Positions 15,281-24,007 of a DNA stretch of 32,798 nt are shown piece after piece. The stretch is taken from positions 1 to 32,798 of the forward strand of contig JADFXD010000030.1 of assembly GCA_015233725.1 (NCBI GenBank). The letters run 5' to 3'. The stretch comes from Nitrospirota bacterium (lineage in GTDB: Bacteria; Nitrospirota; Thermodesulfovibrionia; Thermodesulfovibrionales; Magnetobacteriaceae). The notes beneath the pieces are model-generated. The model made no database searches, had not been told where the DNA came from, and worked only from the letters and a program-made list of their open reading frames with translations. The position numbers and the translations under genes were made by a program. How positions within the stretch are numbered: position 1 is the first letter of the stretch; every line of letters begins with the position of its first letter.

Positions 15281-16777
15281 TCAATGTCCGGAACGTACTG
15301 GCCATACGAAAAAGTTGTCGTAGTAGGACTTTAAGACGTTGGGGCTCACGGCGCTTTCGTGCATGTTGACGAACCATGCGGAGTACGTATCGTTAGCGTT
15401 GGTAGTGGATGACCAGTAGTTGTGCATTTGCACATAGGTAAACCCCTCCAGCTCAAGCTGTGTTGCACGATCAACAAGCGTGCCGTTACAATAAGACCAG
15501 ATGGTCGCATTTATATCTAAACCTGTTGTAGCCCCATCAGTCCTGCAAAGGGTATACAACTCCTGTATGGTTGGCAGTCTCCAGCCACTACCTAATGACG
15601 CTGAACAGGTATTTGCCTGATCCCACGACACCTGACCATTACAACCGTCGGCGTTTTTCATCCACTGCAGCCTGGTGATTGTGTCCGTCATTGAACCGTC
15701 TCTGTTGTCGGTAAAACGTCCACCTGGCGTAGGTGTAGGTGTGGGAGTTGGAGTCGGTGTGGGGGTAGGTGTAGGTATTGGGGTCGCCGTTGTACCTGTT
15801 GTACCAAGTTGCCAATCTGAAGGCATACCATGAGCTACAAAATCCCCCGTAGACACTTTCAGCCCATCCATAAACCACACGACAATGTTGCCTGTTGTGG
15901 TGTCTTGCCACAGGATGTCGCTCTTGCCATCCCCGTTATAATCTCCGGTTGTCAACAGCTTCCAGTTACCTGGTATTGCTCGTACCACGTAGTTGCCGCT
16001 AATTATCTTGACCCCATCCATTAGCCACATGGCAACATCGCCTGTTGTGGTGTCTTGCCAGAGTATGTCGGCCTTGCCATTACCGTCAAAATCATCAACC
16101 GCCTTCATCTGCCAGTTGCTCAGGATGCCCTTGGCTACTGATCCACTCACTTGTTGTATATTGACACCATCCATGATCCAAAGGTAAACATCGCCGTTAG
16201 TGTTTTGCAAAAGGACGTCGCTCTTGCCGTCATTATTAAAGTCTGCCACTGCCTTGACTGTCCAATCTGATGACAGACTTTTCACTACAAGGCCTCCACC
16301 ATTTATCTTGATTCCATCCATCAGCCATAGGGCAACATCGCCAGTTGTGGTGTTTTGCCACAGGATGTCGCTCTTGCCATCCCCGTTAAAGTCGCCTATT
16401 CCCTTGAATACCCACTCCTTTTGTAAACCGTGCTGGGCATAATCACCACCGGTTATCTTTGTGCCATCCATGAGCCATATATAGACATCACCATTAGCGT
16501 TTTGCAACAGGACATCGGCCTTATTATCACCATTGAAGTCTCCTGTGCCTTTGATTATCCAATCTGAGGGTAATCCCTTAACTGCAAAGTCACTACCTTT
16601 TATTGCCATCCCATTCATCAACCATATAACGACGTCTCCTGTCTTTGTGTTGCGCCACAGGATGTCGCTCTTGCCATCTCCGTCAAAATCATTTGTTGCC
16701 TTACTGTAGGCATTTGTCGCCGTACATAGGACTAATGCCAATAATAACAACCACATCTTGCCTATACTTCTTCTCAC
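15281..16777 (-). CDS. Secreted FG-GAP/VCBS-repeat protein with C-terminal DUF1566 domain
   Basis: A 498-aa exported protein. GTG 16777 is preceded by AAGGAG with 8-nt spacing, and the first 25 residues form a signal peptide (MRRSIGKMWLLLLALVLCTA). Six FG-GAP-like repeats of about 46 residues follow, each with a calcium-loop-like D(F/Y)(D/N)x(D/N)xK(S/A)D(I/V)L and a WLMDG-type strand; they should form a beta-propeller. A PTPTPT linker (about residues 330-350) leads to a DUF1566/Lcl-type domain with TRLQWMKNADG, GWRLPTIQEL and YWSST, a fold found in adhesion and surface proteins. Binding partner unknown. A second DUF1566 protein begins at 32351. Confidence 0.9.
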   Translation of the reverse strand: MRRSIGKMWLLLLALVLCTATNAYSKATNDFDGDGKSDILWRNTKTGDVVIWLMNGMAIKGSDFAVKGLPSDWIIKGTGDFNGDNKADVLLQNANGDVYIWLMDGTKITGGDYAQHGLQKEWVFKGIGDFNGDGKSDILWQNTTTGDVALWLMDGIKINGGGLVVKSLSSDWTVKAVADFNNDGKSDVLLQNTNGDVYLWIMDGVNIQQVSGSVAKGILSNWQMKAVDDFDGNGKADILWQDTTTGDVAMWLMDGVKIISGNYVVRAIPGNWKLLTTGDYNGDGKSDILWQDTTTGNIVVWFMDGLKVSTGDFVAHGMPSDWQLGTTGTTATPIPTPTPTPTPTPTPTPTPGGRFTDNRDGSMTDTITRLQWMKNADGCNGQVSWDQANTCSASLGSGWRLPTIQELYTLCRTDGATTGLDINATIWSYCNGTLVDRATQLELEGFTYVQMHNYWSSTTNANDTYSAWFVNMHESAVSPNVLKSYYDNFFVWPVRSGH

Positions 16778-16945
16778 CTGATTATCTCCTTATCCTTAAA
16801 TTTTAGCTTTAATCCGCAATAAACATGTATGTTAACCCCATGAACTCAAAACTAAGGGTCATTGGCGCTAACAACTCGCATGATCAATCATCTCCTCTCA
16901 TGTCCCTCTATTGGGTGGATAGGCTTATTCTCTCCTCTGGCCGAA

Positions 16946-19372
16946 TTACTCCTTAAATTCAAATCCCTTGTCAAAGACCCTCACGCAGGCGTCAACCACG
17001 CGGGGGTCATAGAGCGTACCCGATCCCCGGGCTATTTCGCCTAATGCTGTCTGTACACCCAATGCTGCCCTGTATGGGCGATGATTGGCCATGGCCTCTA
17101 CCACGTCGGCCACACAGATGATCCGTGCCTCGATGTATATCTCGTCGCCTCTGAGACCATTAGGATAGCCGGAGCCATCTAATCTCTCGTGATGCTGCAG
17201 GATTATCTGCGCCACGGGATAGGGAAACTCTATACCCTTGAGGATATCATAACCGATCTGAGAGTGCTCCTTGATGAGACTCAGCTCGTATGGTTTGATC
17301 ATGCCAGGCTTACTGAGTATCTCGCTAGGCACGGTTAATTTGCCTATGTCGTGTATGGTGGCTGCCACTCTAACGCCCTCTATTTGTTGCTGGGATAGGG
17401 ACATTTCAACCGCGATGCAGCGGGAGAGGTCGGCAACCCTGCGTTGATGGCCGGCGGTATAGGGGTCTTTTGCCTCAACCGCCGCGGCCATTGCCTGTGT
17501 CACGGCCCCTGTGAGTTTGCGGAGTTTTTCCACCGTGTTTTCAAGTGCTATGGCGCCTTGCTTGCGGCTTGTAATGTCCTTGATTATGCCGGTAAAAAAT
17601 GTGCCTGTGCGAGCGTTCCACCTGGCCACAGATAGCTCTATGAAAAACTCCGTCTCATCCTTCCTCAAGGCGGCAATTTCGATAGTCTTCCCTTCGGTCT
17701 TTGACACGCCCGTATCAACGGCCAGCTTTAGGGCATTGTTATGCGCCTGCCTAAAGCGCACAGGGATGATCCTTGTCAACGGTTGCCCGATCATCTCCTG
17801 AGCGGTATAGCCAAATATATCTGTAGCCCCGTTGTTCCACATACTTATGTTACCGTTTGTATCTATGGAGATAATTGCGTTGCTTGTCGTTTGGACGATG
17901 CTGCGGAAGTGTTCCTCTCTTTCCTGGAGTGCCGCCTCGGTCTTTTTGCGCACGATGATGCTGGAGAGGACGTTGGCCACTGCGTTTAGCATCTCCTCGG
18001 TGTCGTAGTCCCTTGCTTGCCCTTCTGGCGTATAGACGTTAAAGACGCCCACGACCTTTCCTTGAAATATTATAGGTATGCAGTAGTGACCATGCGTAAC
18101 CATATCCTCGTATTTGATCGTGTGCTGTTCGTCGATGTCCTGGGCAAAGACCGTCTGGGCAATCTCAGCCGCCTTACCGCACAGGCACTCTCCAAAGCGG
18201 ATGTTAACACACCTGGTCATCTGCTGGAGGCTGTAGGAATAGGCCGCGGCAAGTGTAAGCATCTCAGGGTCATCGTCGTTGAGCACGTAGACGCAGCCCT
18301 TGGAGAGGATGGAGAGCTTTGGGGTTGAGAGAACGGTCTTGAGTACGTTATTTAGCAGCTCGGAGAAGGAGAGCTCTCTCAGAGATATCTGCAGGATGCT
18401 GTTTGTCAGGGTTTGTATCTCGAAGTGCCGTTTTACCTTGTTTTCCGTGCTTTTGAGGCCGCTTATGTCACGAAACACCATGAGTATTTCAACGTTGTTG
18501 TCCCCCTCCATTGTAGGGAGTGAATCCAATGAATTATAGTTCAGCGGTGTGCCGTAGATTTCGTAGGTCCTCTGGCTCTTCAGGGCGTACTTTTCCCACC
18601 GTATGGTTCTACCGCCTAAGACCTCATCTAATTCGCACCAGGGGCAGGCAGTGGGCTCGTCAAAGAAGTATTGGTAGCATTTTTTGCCTTGTACCGGTCC
18701 AAAGTCAGTTTCTATCGAGTTATTGATAAATTCTACGTCGTAGTCCTTGTTTACAACGCAGATGCCATCCTCTATGGAGTTCAGGATGTTGTAGAGCCTG
18801 AGGCGTTCTTTGTGGAGGTCTGTATGGGTTTTGTCTTGCTCTATGTGGTCTAAGTCCCTCTTTTTGAGCAGCCACCACAGGGTCGTTCCCATGACGCCTA
18901 TGGCTAGGGCCGAGCCAATAATTATAAAGAGGATTAGCATCTTCATATCCGGCATGGTGACGTTTTGGTTTAAGGTTGCTGTAATGGTGGCGATATCTTT
19001 GACGTTGTGGTTGATGGTCACGGGTTGAGCAGGCATGGAGTTGGTTTTGGGGCGCGTGTGGATGATCACGAAGGGATTGATCTGTCCGCTTCTTACAGTG
19101 GCTGGGTCAGTGTTGACCACCCTGAGGTTAATGACCTCCGGGTGGGCGTCAAACCATCTGGAGAGGATGTCGTTTAGCTCATTGAGGTGGTTTTTGGCAA
19201 TCTCCTCCTCAACGACGAGCCCAACGGTCTTGAGTTCGCGTCTGAGTTGCTCTTCCATCTTCTGGTAGAAGTCGATGCGCTTGTGCATCACCAGGATGCC
19301 ATCGACGATGAAGACAAACACCACCAGGATGGCCATAAACGACACCAGTATGTTCTTGTAATAGCTTACCAT
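16946..19372 (-). CDS. Membrane sensor c-di-GMP phosphodiesterase (PAS-GAF-PAS-HD-GYP)
   Basis: An 808-aa sensor predicted to hydrolyse cyclic di-GMP. A transmembrane helix at about 8-28, an extracytoplasmic segment and a second helix at about 144-168 anchor it in the inner membrane. A PAS domain (about 195-300, with the cysteine pair CPWC), a GAF domain (about 330-465) and a second PAS (about 485-605, FRSIVQTTSNAIISID) follow. The HD-GYP domain shows HDIGK (674-678) and HHERLDGSGYP (727-737), including the GYP triplet, so the active site looks intact. The ligand is unknown. It lies downstream of the rubredoxin/kinase pair on the same strand, with repeat copy G in between. Confidence 0.95.
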   Translation of the reverse strand: MVSYYKNILVSFMAILVVFVFIVDGILVMHKRIDFYQKMEEQLRRELKTVGLVVEEEIAKNHLNELNDILSRWFDAHPEVINLRVVNTDPATVRSGQINPFVIIHTRPKTNSMPAQPVTINHNVKDIATITATLNQNVTMPDMKMLILFIIIGSALAIGVMGTTLWWLLKKRDLDHIEQDKTHTDLHKERLRLYNILNSIEDGICVVNKDYDVEFINNSIETDFGPVQGKKCYQYFFDEPTACPWCELDEVLGGRTIRWEKYALKSQRTYEIYGTPLNYNSLDSLPTMEGDNNVEILMVFRDISGLKSTENKVKRHFEIQTLTNSILQISLRELSFSELLNNVLKTVLSTPKLSILSKGCVYVLNDDDPEMLTLAAAYSYSLQQMTRCVNIRFGECLCGKAAEIAQTVFAQDIDEQHTIKYEDMVTHGHYCIPIIFQGKVVGVFNVYTPEGQARDYDTEEMLNAVANVLSSIIVRKKTEAALQEREEHFRSIVQTTSNAIISIDTNGNISMWNNGATDIFGYTAQEMIGQPLTRIIPVRFRQAHNNALKLAVDTGVSKTEGKTIEIAALRKDETEFFIELSVARWNARTGTFFTGIIKDITSRKQGAIALENTVEKLRKLTGAVTQAMAAAVEAKDPYTAGHQRRVADLSRCIAVEMSLSQQQIEGVRVAATIHDIGKLTVPSEILSKPGMIKPYELSLIKEHSQIGYDILKGIEFPYPVAQIILQHHERLDGSGYPNGLRGDEIYIEARIICVADVVEAMANHRPYRAALGVQTALGEIARGSGTLYDPRVVDACVRVFDKGFEFKE

Positions 19373-19511
19373 CTCTTCAGTCGATCCAATTTATTCATAC
19401 AATATCTATGATACAACATATCGTACTTGCTTGGATAGATGGGTCAAGCAGGGCATGTTAAATGGGGTGGATGCGTTGTTGAGATTTATAACATTAGGAT
19501 TGAATATTTAC

Positions 19512-19593
19512 GGGGTCAAGGGGACTGGTCCCCTTGCAGGAGGGGTCTGAGGGGAGGGCGGAGCCGCTCCCCTTCTTTCTTTTTTTTCTTCTC
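19512..19593 (+). repeat. Double-hairpin pyrimidine-tailed repeat, copy G
   Basis: First hairpin CAAGGGGAC-tg-GTCCCCTTG, spacer, GGGGAG...CTCCCC stem around GGCGGAGCCG, then CTTCTTTCTTTTTTTTCTT. The tail end abuts the stop codon of the minus-strand histidine kinase gene, so the element is opposite in orientation to the genes around it. Its left flank (TTTATAACATTAGGATTG) matches copy F. Confidence 0.85.
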
Positions 19594-20803
19594 ACAGCCT
19601 CAGTTCGATGACGAAGGCCGTCTTATCATCTTCGTTGACGGTGTAGATATTGCCTCCCATGCTGTTTTCTATAATTATCTTTGACATGTAGAGTCCTATG
19701 CCTGAGCCCACGTTGTCTTTCTTGGTCGTGAAGTAGTGGTCAAATATCCGGTGCCGTATCTCTGGCTCTATCCCCTTGCCGTTGTCTTTTATGACGAGGG
19801 TTATCTTTTCGTTGTCTCTGGTTATATCGACCTCTATGAGACCTTTGACCTTAACTATACTGCGTTTGTCGTTTATGGAATCTATCGCGTTGGTGATGAT
19901 GTTTAAGATGACCTGCTTAAACTCATTCTCATAACCATAGACCATCACGTTATCTGGCTGACTGCAATTGACCCTTATCTCCACGGAGTTGTGACGAAGC
20001 AGGGCGCTCGTGATCGCACACACCGCCTCTACCGCACCCTTGACGTCAAACATGCCCTTGCTCTTGGATGGCCTACAGAAGTTCTTAAAGTCGTTAATCG
20101 TATTAGACATAAAGGTAATCTGTGAGATGGCCTCATCCGCCGCATCTATGACACTGCCCTTATCCAGATGGTCACTCTCGCAGGCGCCCTGCAGCTCTTG
20201 CATAAGCAGGGCCATGATGTTTAAAGGCGTCCGCCACTGATGCGCTATCATGGTTATCATTTCGCCCATGGCGGCCAGTTTCGCCTGCTGGGTCATGAGC
20301 TCCTCGTGAATCCTGCGCTTTTCGACCTCTTGCTGCACGCGCCTTTCAAGGTTGATGTTGAGTTCCCTCAACTGATCAGTCTTCTCCTGCAGCCTCTCCT
20401 TTGAGCGTATTAACTCTGTGATGTCACGCGAAATCCCGATCGTCCCTATTATTGTCCCGTGGGCATCGTACCACGGTATCTTGGTGACAGAGTTATAGAC
20501 CTCCGTGCCATCCATGTGGGTGACGCGCTCTACCTTGTTTGTTATAGGCACGCCCGTCTTGATTATCTGCTCGTCATCTATACATGCCTTGGTTGCCTGC
20601 TCCCTGGACATGAAGTCAAAGTCGGTCTTGCCTATCATCTCCTCTGCCGTTGTGTCGGAGTGATCGGCCTTGGCCTTATTAACCCGTATAAACTTGTTGT
20701 TGCTATCCTTGAAATAAATAGAATCCGGGATGTTATCCATCAACACCTGCAACAACTGCAGTTCCGACTGAGAGAGCAGGGCATCCTCGCTAAATGCTAC
20801 CAC
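19592..20803 (-). CDS. PAS-domain sensor histidine kinase
   Basis: A soluble two-component kinase of about 403 aa. I place the start at GTG 20803, which overlaps the rubredoxin stop by 7 nt and has AAGGGGGGA upstream; the longer frame from 20848 runs inside the rubredoxin gene. A PAS domain (about 17-130: NIPDSIYFKDSNNKFIRVN...DFDF) is followed by a coiled coil, then the phosphoacceptor box MIAHQWRTPLN (His188) and an HATPase domain with NIITNAIDSI, DNGKGI, YFTTK and GSGIGLYMSKIIIE. No transmembrane helix is visible and no response regulator is encoded nearby. Coupling with rubredoxin suggests a link to redox state, but that is inference. Confidence 0.92.
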   Translation of the reverse strand: MVAFSEDALLSQSELQLLQVLMDNIPDSIYFKDSNNKFIRVNKAKADHSDTTAEEMIGKTDFDFMSREQATKACIDDEQIIKTGVPITNKVERVTHMDGTEVYNSVTKIPWYDAHGTIIGTIGISRDITELIRSKERLQEKTDQLRELNINLERRVQQEVEKRRIHEELMTQQAKLAAMGEMITMIAHQWRTPLNIMALLMQELQGACESDHLDKGSVIDAADEAISQITFMSNTINDFKNFCRPSKSKGMFDVKGAVEAVCAITSALLRHNSVEIRVNCSQPDNVMVYGYENEFKQVILNIITNAIDSINDKRSIVKVKGLIEVDITRDNEKITLVIKDNGKGIEPEIRHRIFDHYFTTKKDNVGSGIGLYMSKIIIENSMGGNIYTVNEDDKTAFVIELRL

Positions 20804-20961
20804 GGTGAAAAATCCCCCCTTGTCACTCCACACACAGGGCAATGCCAACCTGCAGGCAGAGCCTCAAAGGCCACACCGTCGGAGACACCCTGTGTCTTAT
20901 CCCCACTGATGGGGTCATAGATATACCCGCAGACCACACAGACATACTTCTTCATCGCCAT
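20797..20961 (-). CDS. Rubredoxin
   Basis: A 54-aa iron protein carrying electrons in anaerobic metabolism or oxygen and peroxide detoxification. The translation starts MAMKKYVCVVCGYIYDP and contains CPVCGVTRGDFSPW at the end, giving the four iron-ligand cysteines at positions 8, 11, 41 and 44 and the usual aromatic core; length is typical. ATG 20961 or 20955 may be used; the ribosome binding site is weak. It begins 14 nt after the stop of the upstream protease gene and its stop overlaps the probable kinase start. Confidence 0.95.
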   Translation of the reverse strand: MAMKKYVCVVCGYIYDPISGDKTQGVSDGVAFEALPAGWHCPVCGVTRGDFSPW

Positions 20962-20975
20962 TAAGCCATCGCCAC

Positions 20976-22214
20976 TCAGTAGGTTACAGACACCGTCAGA
21001 ACCTTATATATCAAGAAGCTTAAATCCAGAATACCCTTATTGATGGTATCCACGCCAAAGTATATATAATAGTTCCCCGTGGGTAATCCTGATGCACTTA
21101 ACAACCGCGTGGGCTGCAGACTAAATAGATTGCCTGTATATGCAGGCCTTACATTGTATGAGTATTGAGCCGGCAGCCACTGATTTGGATACAGATAGTA
21201 GTATATCCCAAATGGCGTAAGGGCATAGACCCACCACTCTGCCATACTCCCTGCCTTGCTGCCTGGATCGAGGCTTACATCGATATTAAGCGTATCGCTT
21301 GACTTCATTGTAAGGGGGCCATCGGTGCCATTACCGGTAATGAGTGGGTTTATTGCGCCAGTGTTGGCCTCCTGGGTTACGATTAACGTCGCACCGGATA
21401 TCTTGATGGTGCCTGTCCTGCTTGTTGACGCTGTATTGGGGGAGGCTGAGTACGTAACGGTACCGTTATCGCTGCCGGTTGCCCCCGACGTAATAGTCAG
21501 CCACGACACACCTGGATTGGCAATCCAGCCACAGCCACTGGCAACCGTGATCGTTGCGCTACTGCCCTGCGCTGGCATCACCTGACTGGTGGGCGATATG
21601 TTGTAGGCGCAGCTAGCGGCGGGATATAAGGCCGTTATGCCATCCATATCGTCTTGTTCCAGTGTCCTTTTCTTGGTCTCACCTTTTGCGGCATACCCGT
21701 ACATTGTCTTTTCCGAGTCAGTTGTATCGTACAGGTCCTTGAGGCTCTGGCAATGACCCAACTCGTGTGTGGCTATGTTTTGCAGGTCGTAGGAGCTTGG
21801 TGTCAGGTCGGTACTGTAGAGGTATTTGGTGTTAAAGTTTATGTCGTCATCGAGTATCTCTCCCGTTGCGGGATCGTACCACACGCTGTTAACGGCCAGT
21901 GAGCCCGTGTTGCTGTTATCCAGGTTGAAGCACATGTTATTTACACCGTCGTTGTTACCACAACTGGTAGCCGTTGTTGTACCGGCATAGATATACCTGA
22001 AGGAGGTCGTTGCCACGCTGTTCCACGTCTGCATCGCCGTTGTGATTGCATCAAGGGCGTCCGTTGGGCCTCCCGTGGGGTTGACATACAACGTGACGCC
22101 TGGTTGCTTATGCGTTATAATAGCCCCGCTGGAGGTCATATTCACTCCAAAGGCAAGGGCATTTGAACTCCAGAGCAGGCAGATGCACAAAGACAATGCC
22201 CTAAGTCTTATCAT
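20976..22214 (-). CDS. Secreted matrixin-like metalloprotease with BACON domain
   Basis: A 412-aa exported protein. A signal peptide (ALSLCICLLWSSNALA) is followed by a zinc-protease region with HELGHCQSLKD: His150, Glu151 and His154 form the HExxH and Asp160 sits where matrixins have His and snapalysins Asp; the usual Gly before it is Ser. The preceding DDDINFNTKY and WYDPATGEI are typical of matrixin-like proteases. Residues about 201-285 form a BACON-type beta-sandwich (SGCGWIANPGVSWLTITSG, TGTIKISGATLIVTQEA). The C-terminal 125 residues are a further beta-rich domain. It overlaps the preceding secreted-protein gene by 14 nt and is presumably made with it; substrate unknown. Confidence 0.9.
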   Translation of the reverse strand: MIRLRALSLCICLLWSSNALAFGVNMTSSGAIITHKQPGVTLYVNPTGGPTDALDAITTAMQTWNSVATTSFRYIYAGTTTATSCGNNDGVNNMCFNLDNSNTGSLAVNSVWYDPATGEILDDDINFNTKYLYSTDLTPSSYDLQNIATHELGHCQSLKDLYDTTDSEKTMYGYAAKGETKKRTLEQDDMDGITALYPAASCAYNISPTSQVMPAQGSSATITVASGCGWIANPGVSWLTITSGATGSDNGTVTYSASPNTASTSRTGTIKISGATLIVTQEANTGAINPLITGNGTDGPLTMKSSDTLNIDVSLDPGSKAGSMAEWWVYALTPFGIYYYLYPNQWLPAQYSYNVRPAYTGNLFSLQPTRLLSASGLPTGNYYIYFGVDTINKGILDLSFLIYKVLTVSVTY

Positions 22215-22764
22215 TTTTCATGACCCCCCGTATCTTTTTAATGAGCGTACTTACGGGCAGGTTGTTGTCAATAACCGCGGGATTTCCCTCAATGTAATCT
22301 ATCTCCTTGATGGCGATCCCGTCTTTTACCGTATACTTCCCCTGCTTATCGCCGTGTACGAGGAAGACGCCTTCGTTGCCCTTATCTGTGTTATTGCCCT
22401 TAATGGGCCTAAGAAAGACAATGACATCCTCCCCCTTGACCACGGAGACAACATCTCTGAGTTGTAGGGTCAGGTCTCCTACCGTGCCGCCTTCATATTC
22501 AAAGGCCACGCTCTTTGCCTTTAGGTTGCCCCTGATCAACTGCGTGACCTTTAGGTGCGCCCTCGTGACGATAGTGCCAGCCTTCTGATTCCATTCAGAC
22601 TTCGTCTGCTCCACCACGCCCCTGACAACCACCTCAGAGGCCTTTACCAGGTCGTCCGTACTGATGGCAACAGCCCCATCAGCCCCATGTAAAGGCGACG
22701 CACCCAGCGTCAGCGCCACTACAATCGCCGCCACGCAATAAACAAAAAATACCCTAACCTTCAT
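22201..22764 (-). CDS. Secreted hypothetical protein, partner of the metalloprotease
   Basis: A 187-aa protein with a clear signal peptide (VFFVYCVAAIVVALTLGASP). The mature part has DLVKASEVVVRGVVEQTKSE, an OB-like beta-strand pattern seen in small exported proteins that often accompany matrixin-like proteases, and ends in a basic tail. AAGGAGA lies just before the ATG at 22764. The 14-nt overlap with the protease gene makes translational coupling and joint function likely, for example as an inhibitor or chaperone, but this is only inference. I do not recognise a named family. Confidence 0.85.
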   Translation of the reverse strand: MKVRVFFVYCVAAIVVALTLGASPLHGADGAVAISTDDLVKASEVVVRGVVEQTKSEWNQKAGTIVTRAHLKVTQLIRGNLKAKSVAFEYEGGTVGDLTLQLRDVVSVVKGEDVIVFLRPIKGNNTDKGNEGVFLVHGDKQGKYTVKDGIAIKEIDYIEGNPAVIDNNLPVSTLIKKIRGVMKNDKT

Positions 22765-22812
22765 TTTTCTATTCTCCTTAATTTATTGTGTACCTGCCCC
22801 ATATACTTACCC

Positions 22813-23685
22813 CTATAAGAACTCTTTTATCAGCTCATGGGAGTCATGTGTGGCCGTGAATTGTTTTCGTACAAAGGCAAGCTCTCTGCCGGTGTTTTCA
22901 AGTCTGGACATGAGTCTCTGGATTATAAGGATCAATATGGTCAGGGAGGCCTTTGGGTGGTTCTTCACGAAATCTATAAAGGCGTTCTTGTCAAATCTTA
23001 TCAGCAGCGACGTGACCTCGGTGGTTACATTGGCCGTTCTCTTGCCACTTTCAAACACACATGACTCGCCAAAGACATCGTTCTTGTCGATAGTGCTCAG
23101 GTAGGCCTCCTCGTCGTCCTTATCGGGATTGGTCTTTGTAACCCGTAATGCCCCTGAGATGACGCAGTAGAAGCAGTCTGCTGCCTCCCCCTCGATGACG
23201 ATCCTTGTATCGGGGGCGTATTCCTCGACCTCCGCTATGTAGGCCAGAGATTCGAGGGCGGTTTCGTTTAGGTACTTAAACAGCACGACGTGTTTGAGCA
23301 TCTCGGCAATCCGCTGGTGTTTTTCTATGACCCTTTCGTATGTCCTCAGTTCGGTCTTCATGACCTCTTCCGATATCTTGCATAGCATCACGAGTGTGTT
23401 TCCTATGAATGGCTTCTGGTCCTCTATATAGTACTTTACGCGTTCGGCATTTTCCTGGGTCATGAAGTTCTTCCTGATGGCCATCTCCTCAAAGGTGAAG
23501 TCCGAGTCTGCCTGCAGTGTCAGTATCTGGAACACCTGTTTCATATCGAGAAATCCAAGCTCTATGGCGACCTTCTCAAAGGGCTGGACCTTTTTCTTTT
23601 GGTATTGCAAGGCCTCCAGGACGTCCTCTACCTTGACAAGCTCTCTGTCTATCAGGTACTTGCCAAAAAAATAATTCTTACTCAG
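22813..23685 (-). CDS. Cyclic nucleotide-binding domain protein with probable CTG start
   Basis: The C-terminal half is a CNB domain: EEYAPDTRIVIEGEAADCFY, SGALRV, and the phosphate-binding cassette FGESCVFESGKRTANV with the conserved Glu, Arg and Ala. The N-terminal region contains helical repeats of the type KYLIDRELVKVEDVLEALQ, which are common in adaptor proteins of surface-motility systems. The first ATG/GTG/TTG-type start (TTG 23610) lies in the middle of such a repeat. The frame stays open upstream to a stop at 23703 and contains no ATG, GTG or TTG, only CTG at 23685, giving SKNYFFGKYL as the N-terminus. GGAGG lies 9 nt before this CTG and a promoter is further upstream. I therefore propose a CTG start and a 290-aa protein. 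Confidence 0.88.
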   Translation of the reverse strand: MSKNYFFGKYLIDRELVKVEDVLEALQYQKKKVQPFEKVAIELGFLDMKQVFQILTLQADSDFTFEEMAIRKNFMTQENAERVKYYIEDQKPFIGNTLVMLCKISEEVMKTELRTYERVIEKHQRIAEMLKHVVLFKYLNETALESLAYIAEVEEYAPDTRIVIEGEAADCFYCVISGALRVTKTNPDKDDEEAYLSTIDKNDVFGESCVFESGKRTANVTTEVTSLLIRFDKNAFIDFVKNHPKASLTILILIIQRLMSRLENTGRELAFVRKQFTATHDSHELIKEFL

Positions 23686-23730
23686 CTTCTTTGCCCTCCA
23701 CTAAAAATTTTTCTCTCTACATCAGCTTTA

Positions 23731-23760
23731 ATGATATCAATAACATTTGACAATAGTCAA
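23731..23760 (-). promoter_or_regulatory. Promoter and possible operator of the CNB protein gene
   Basis: On the minus strand TTGACT (23760-23755), an 18-nt spacer and TATCAT (23736-23731) form a good sigma-70 promoter, giving a leader of roughly 40 nt with GGAGG at 23699-23695. The -35 region overlaps a perfect inverted repeat, TTGAC-aata-GTCAA (23747-23760), a possible operator. Confidence 0.6.
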
Positions 23761-23952
23761 GATACGGCAAGCAGACTAATGAAGAAACATTCATGCACGG
23801 TGGCCAATATGGCCCCCATTCATGTTGGATGTATAATTTCTCTATGGATGTACCCCAACACCTGAAATTGAAATGTTGAGCGATTTTTGATTAGAATAAT
23901 AGCGGTAAGTACTATGGACATAAATATTTATAACTCTTAAGGCTGAGAATTA

Positions 23953-24001
23953 TGGCGCGTCAAGCGGAAAAGAAGCTCCGCCGCTCCCCTTCTTTCTTTT
24001 A
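23953..24001 (+). repeat. Double-hairpin pyrimidine-tailed repeat, copy H (shortened)
   Basis: It keeps the left flank (TTTATAACTCTTAAGG, from about 23930), a mutated GGCGCGTCAAGCGG start, a remnant GC hairpin AGCTCCGCCGCTCCCC and the CTTCTTTCTTTT tail, but lacks the first hairpin and spacer. It ends 6 nt before the uvrC ATG. The remaining 23761-23952 contains no gene that I can see. Confidence 0.75.
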
Positions 24002-24007
24002 GCCAAG

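Noticed and set aside
15720-15785. GT-rich repetitive DNA in the FG-GAP gene
   Set aside because: It encodes a Pro-Thr linker in frame between two domains, so it is ordinary linker coding sequence.
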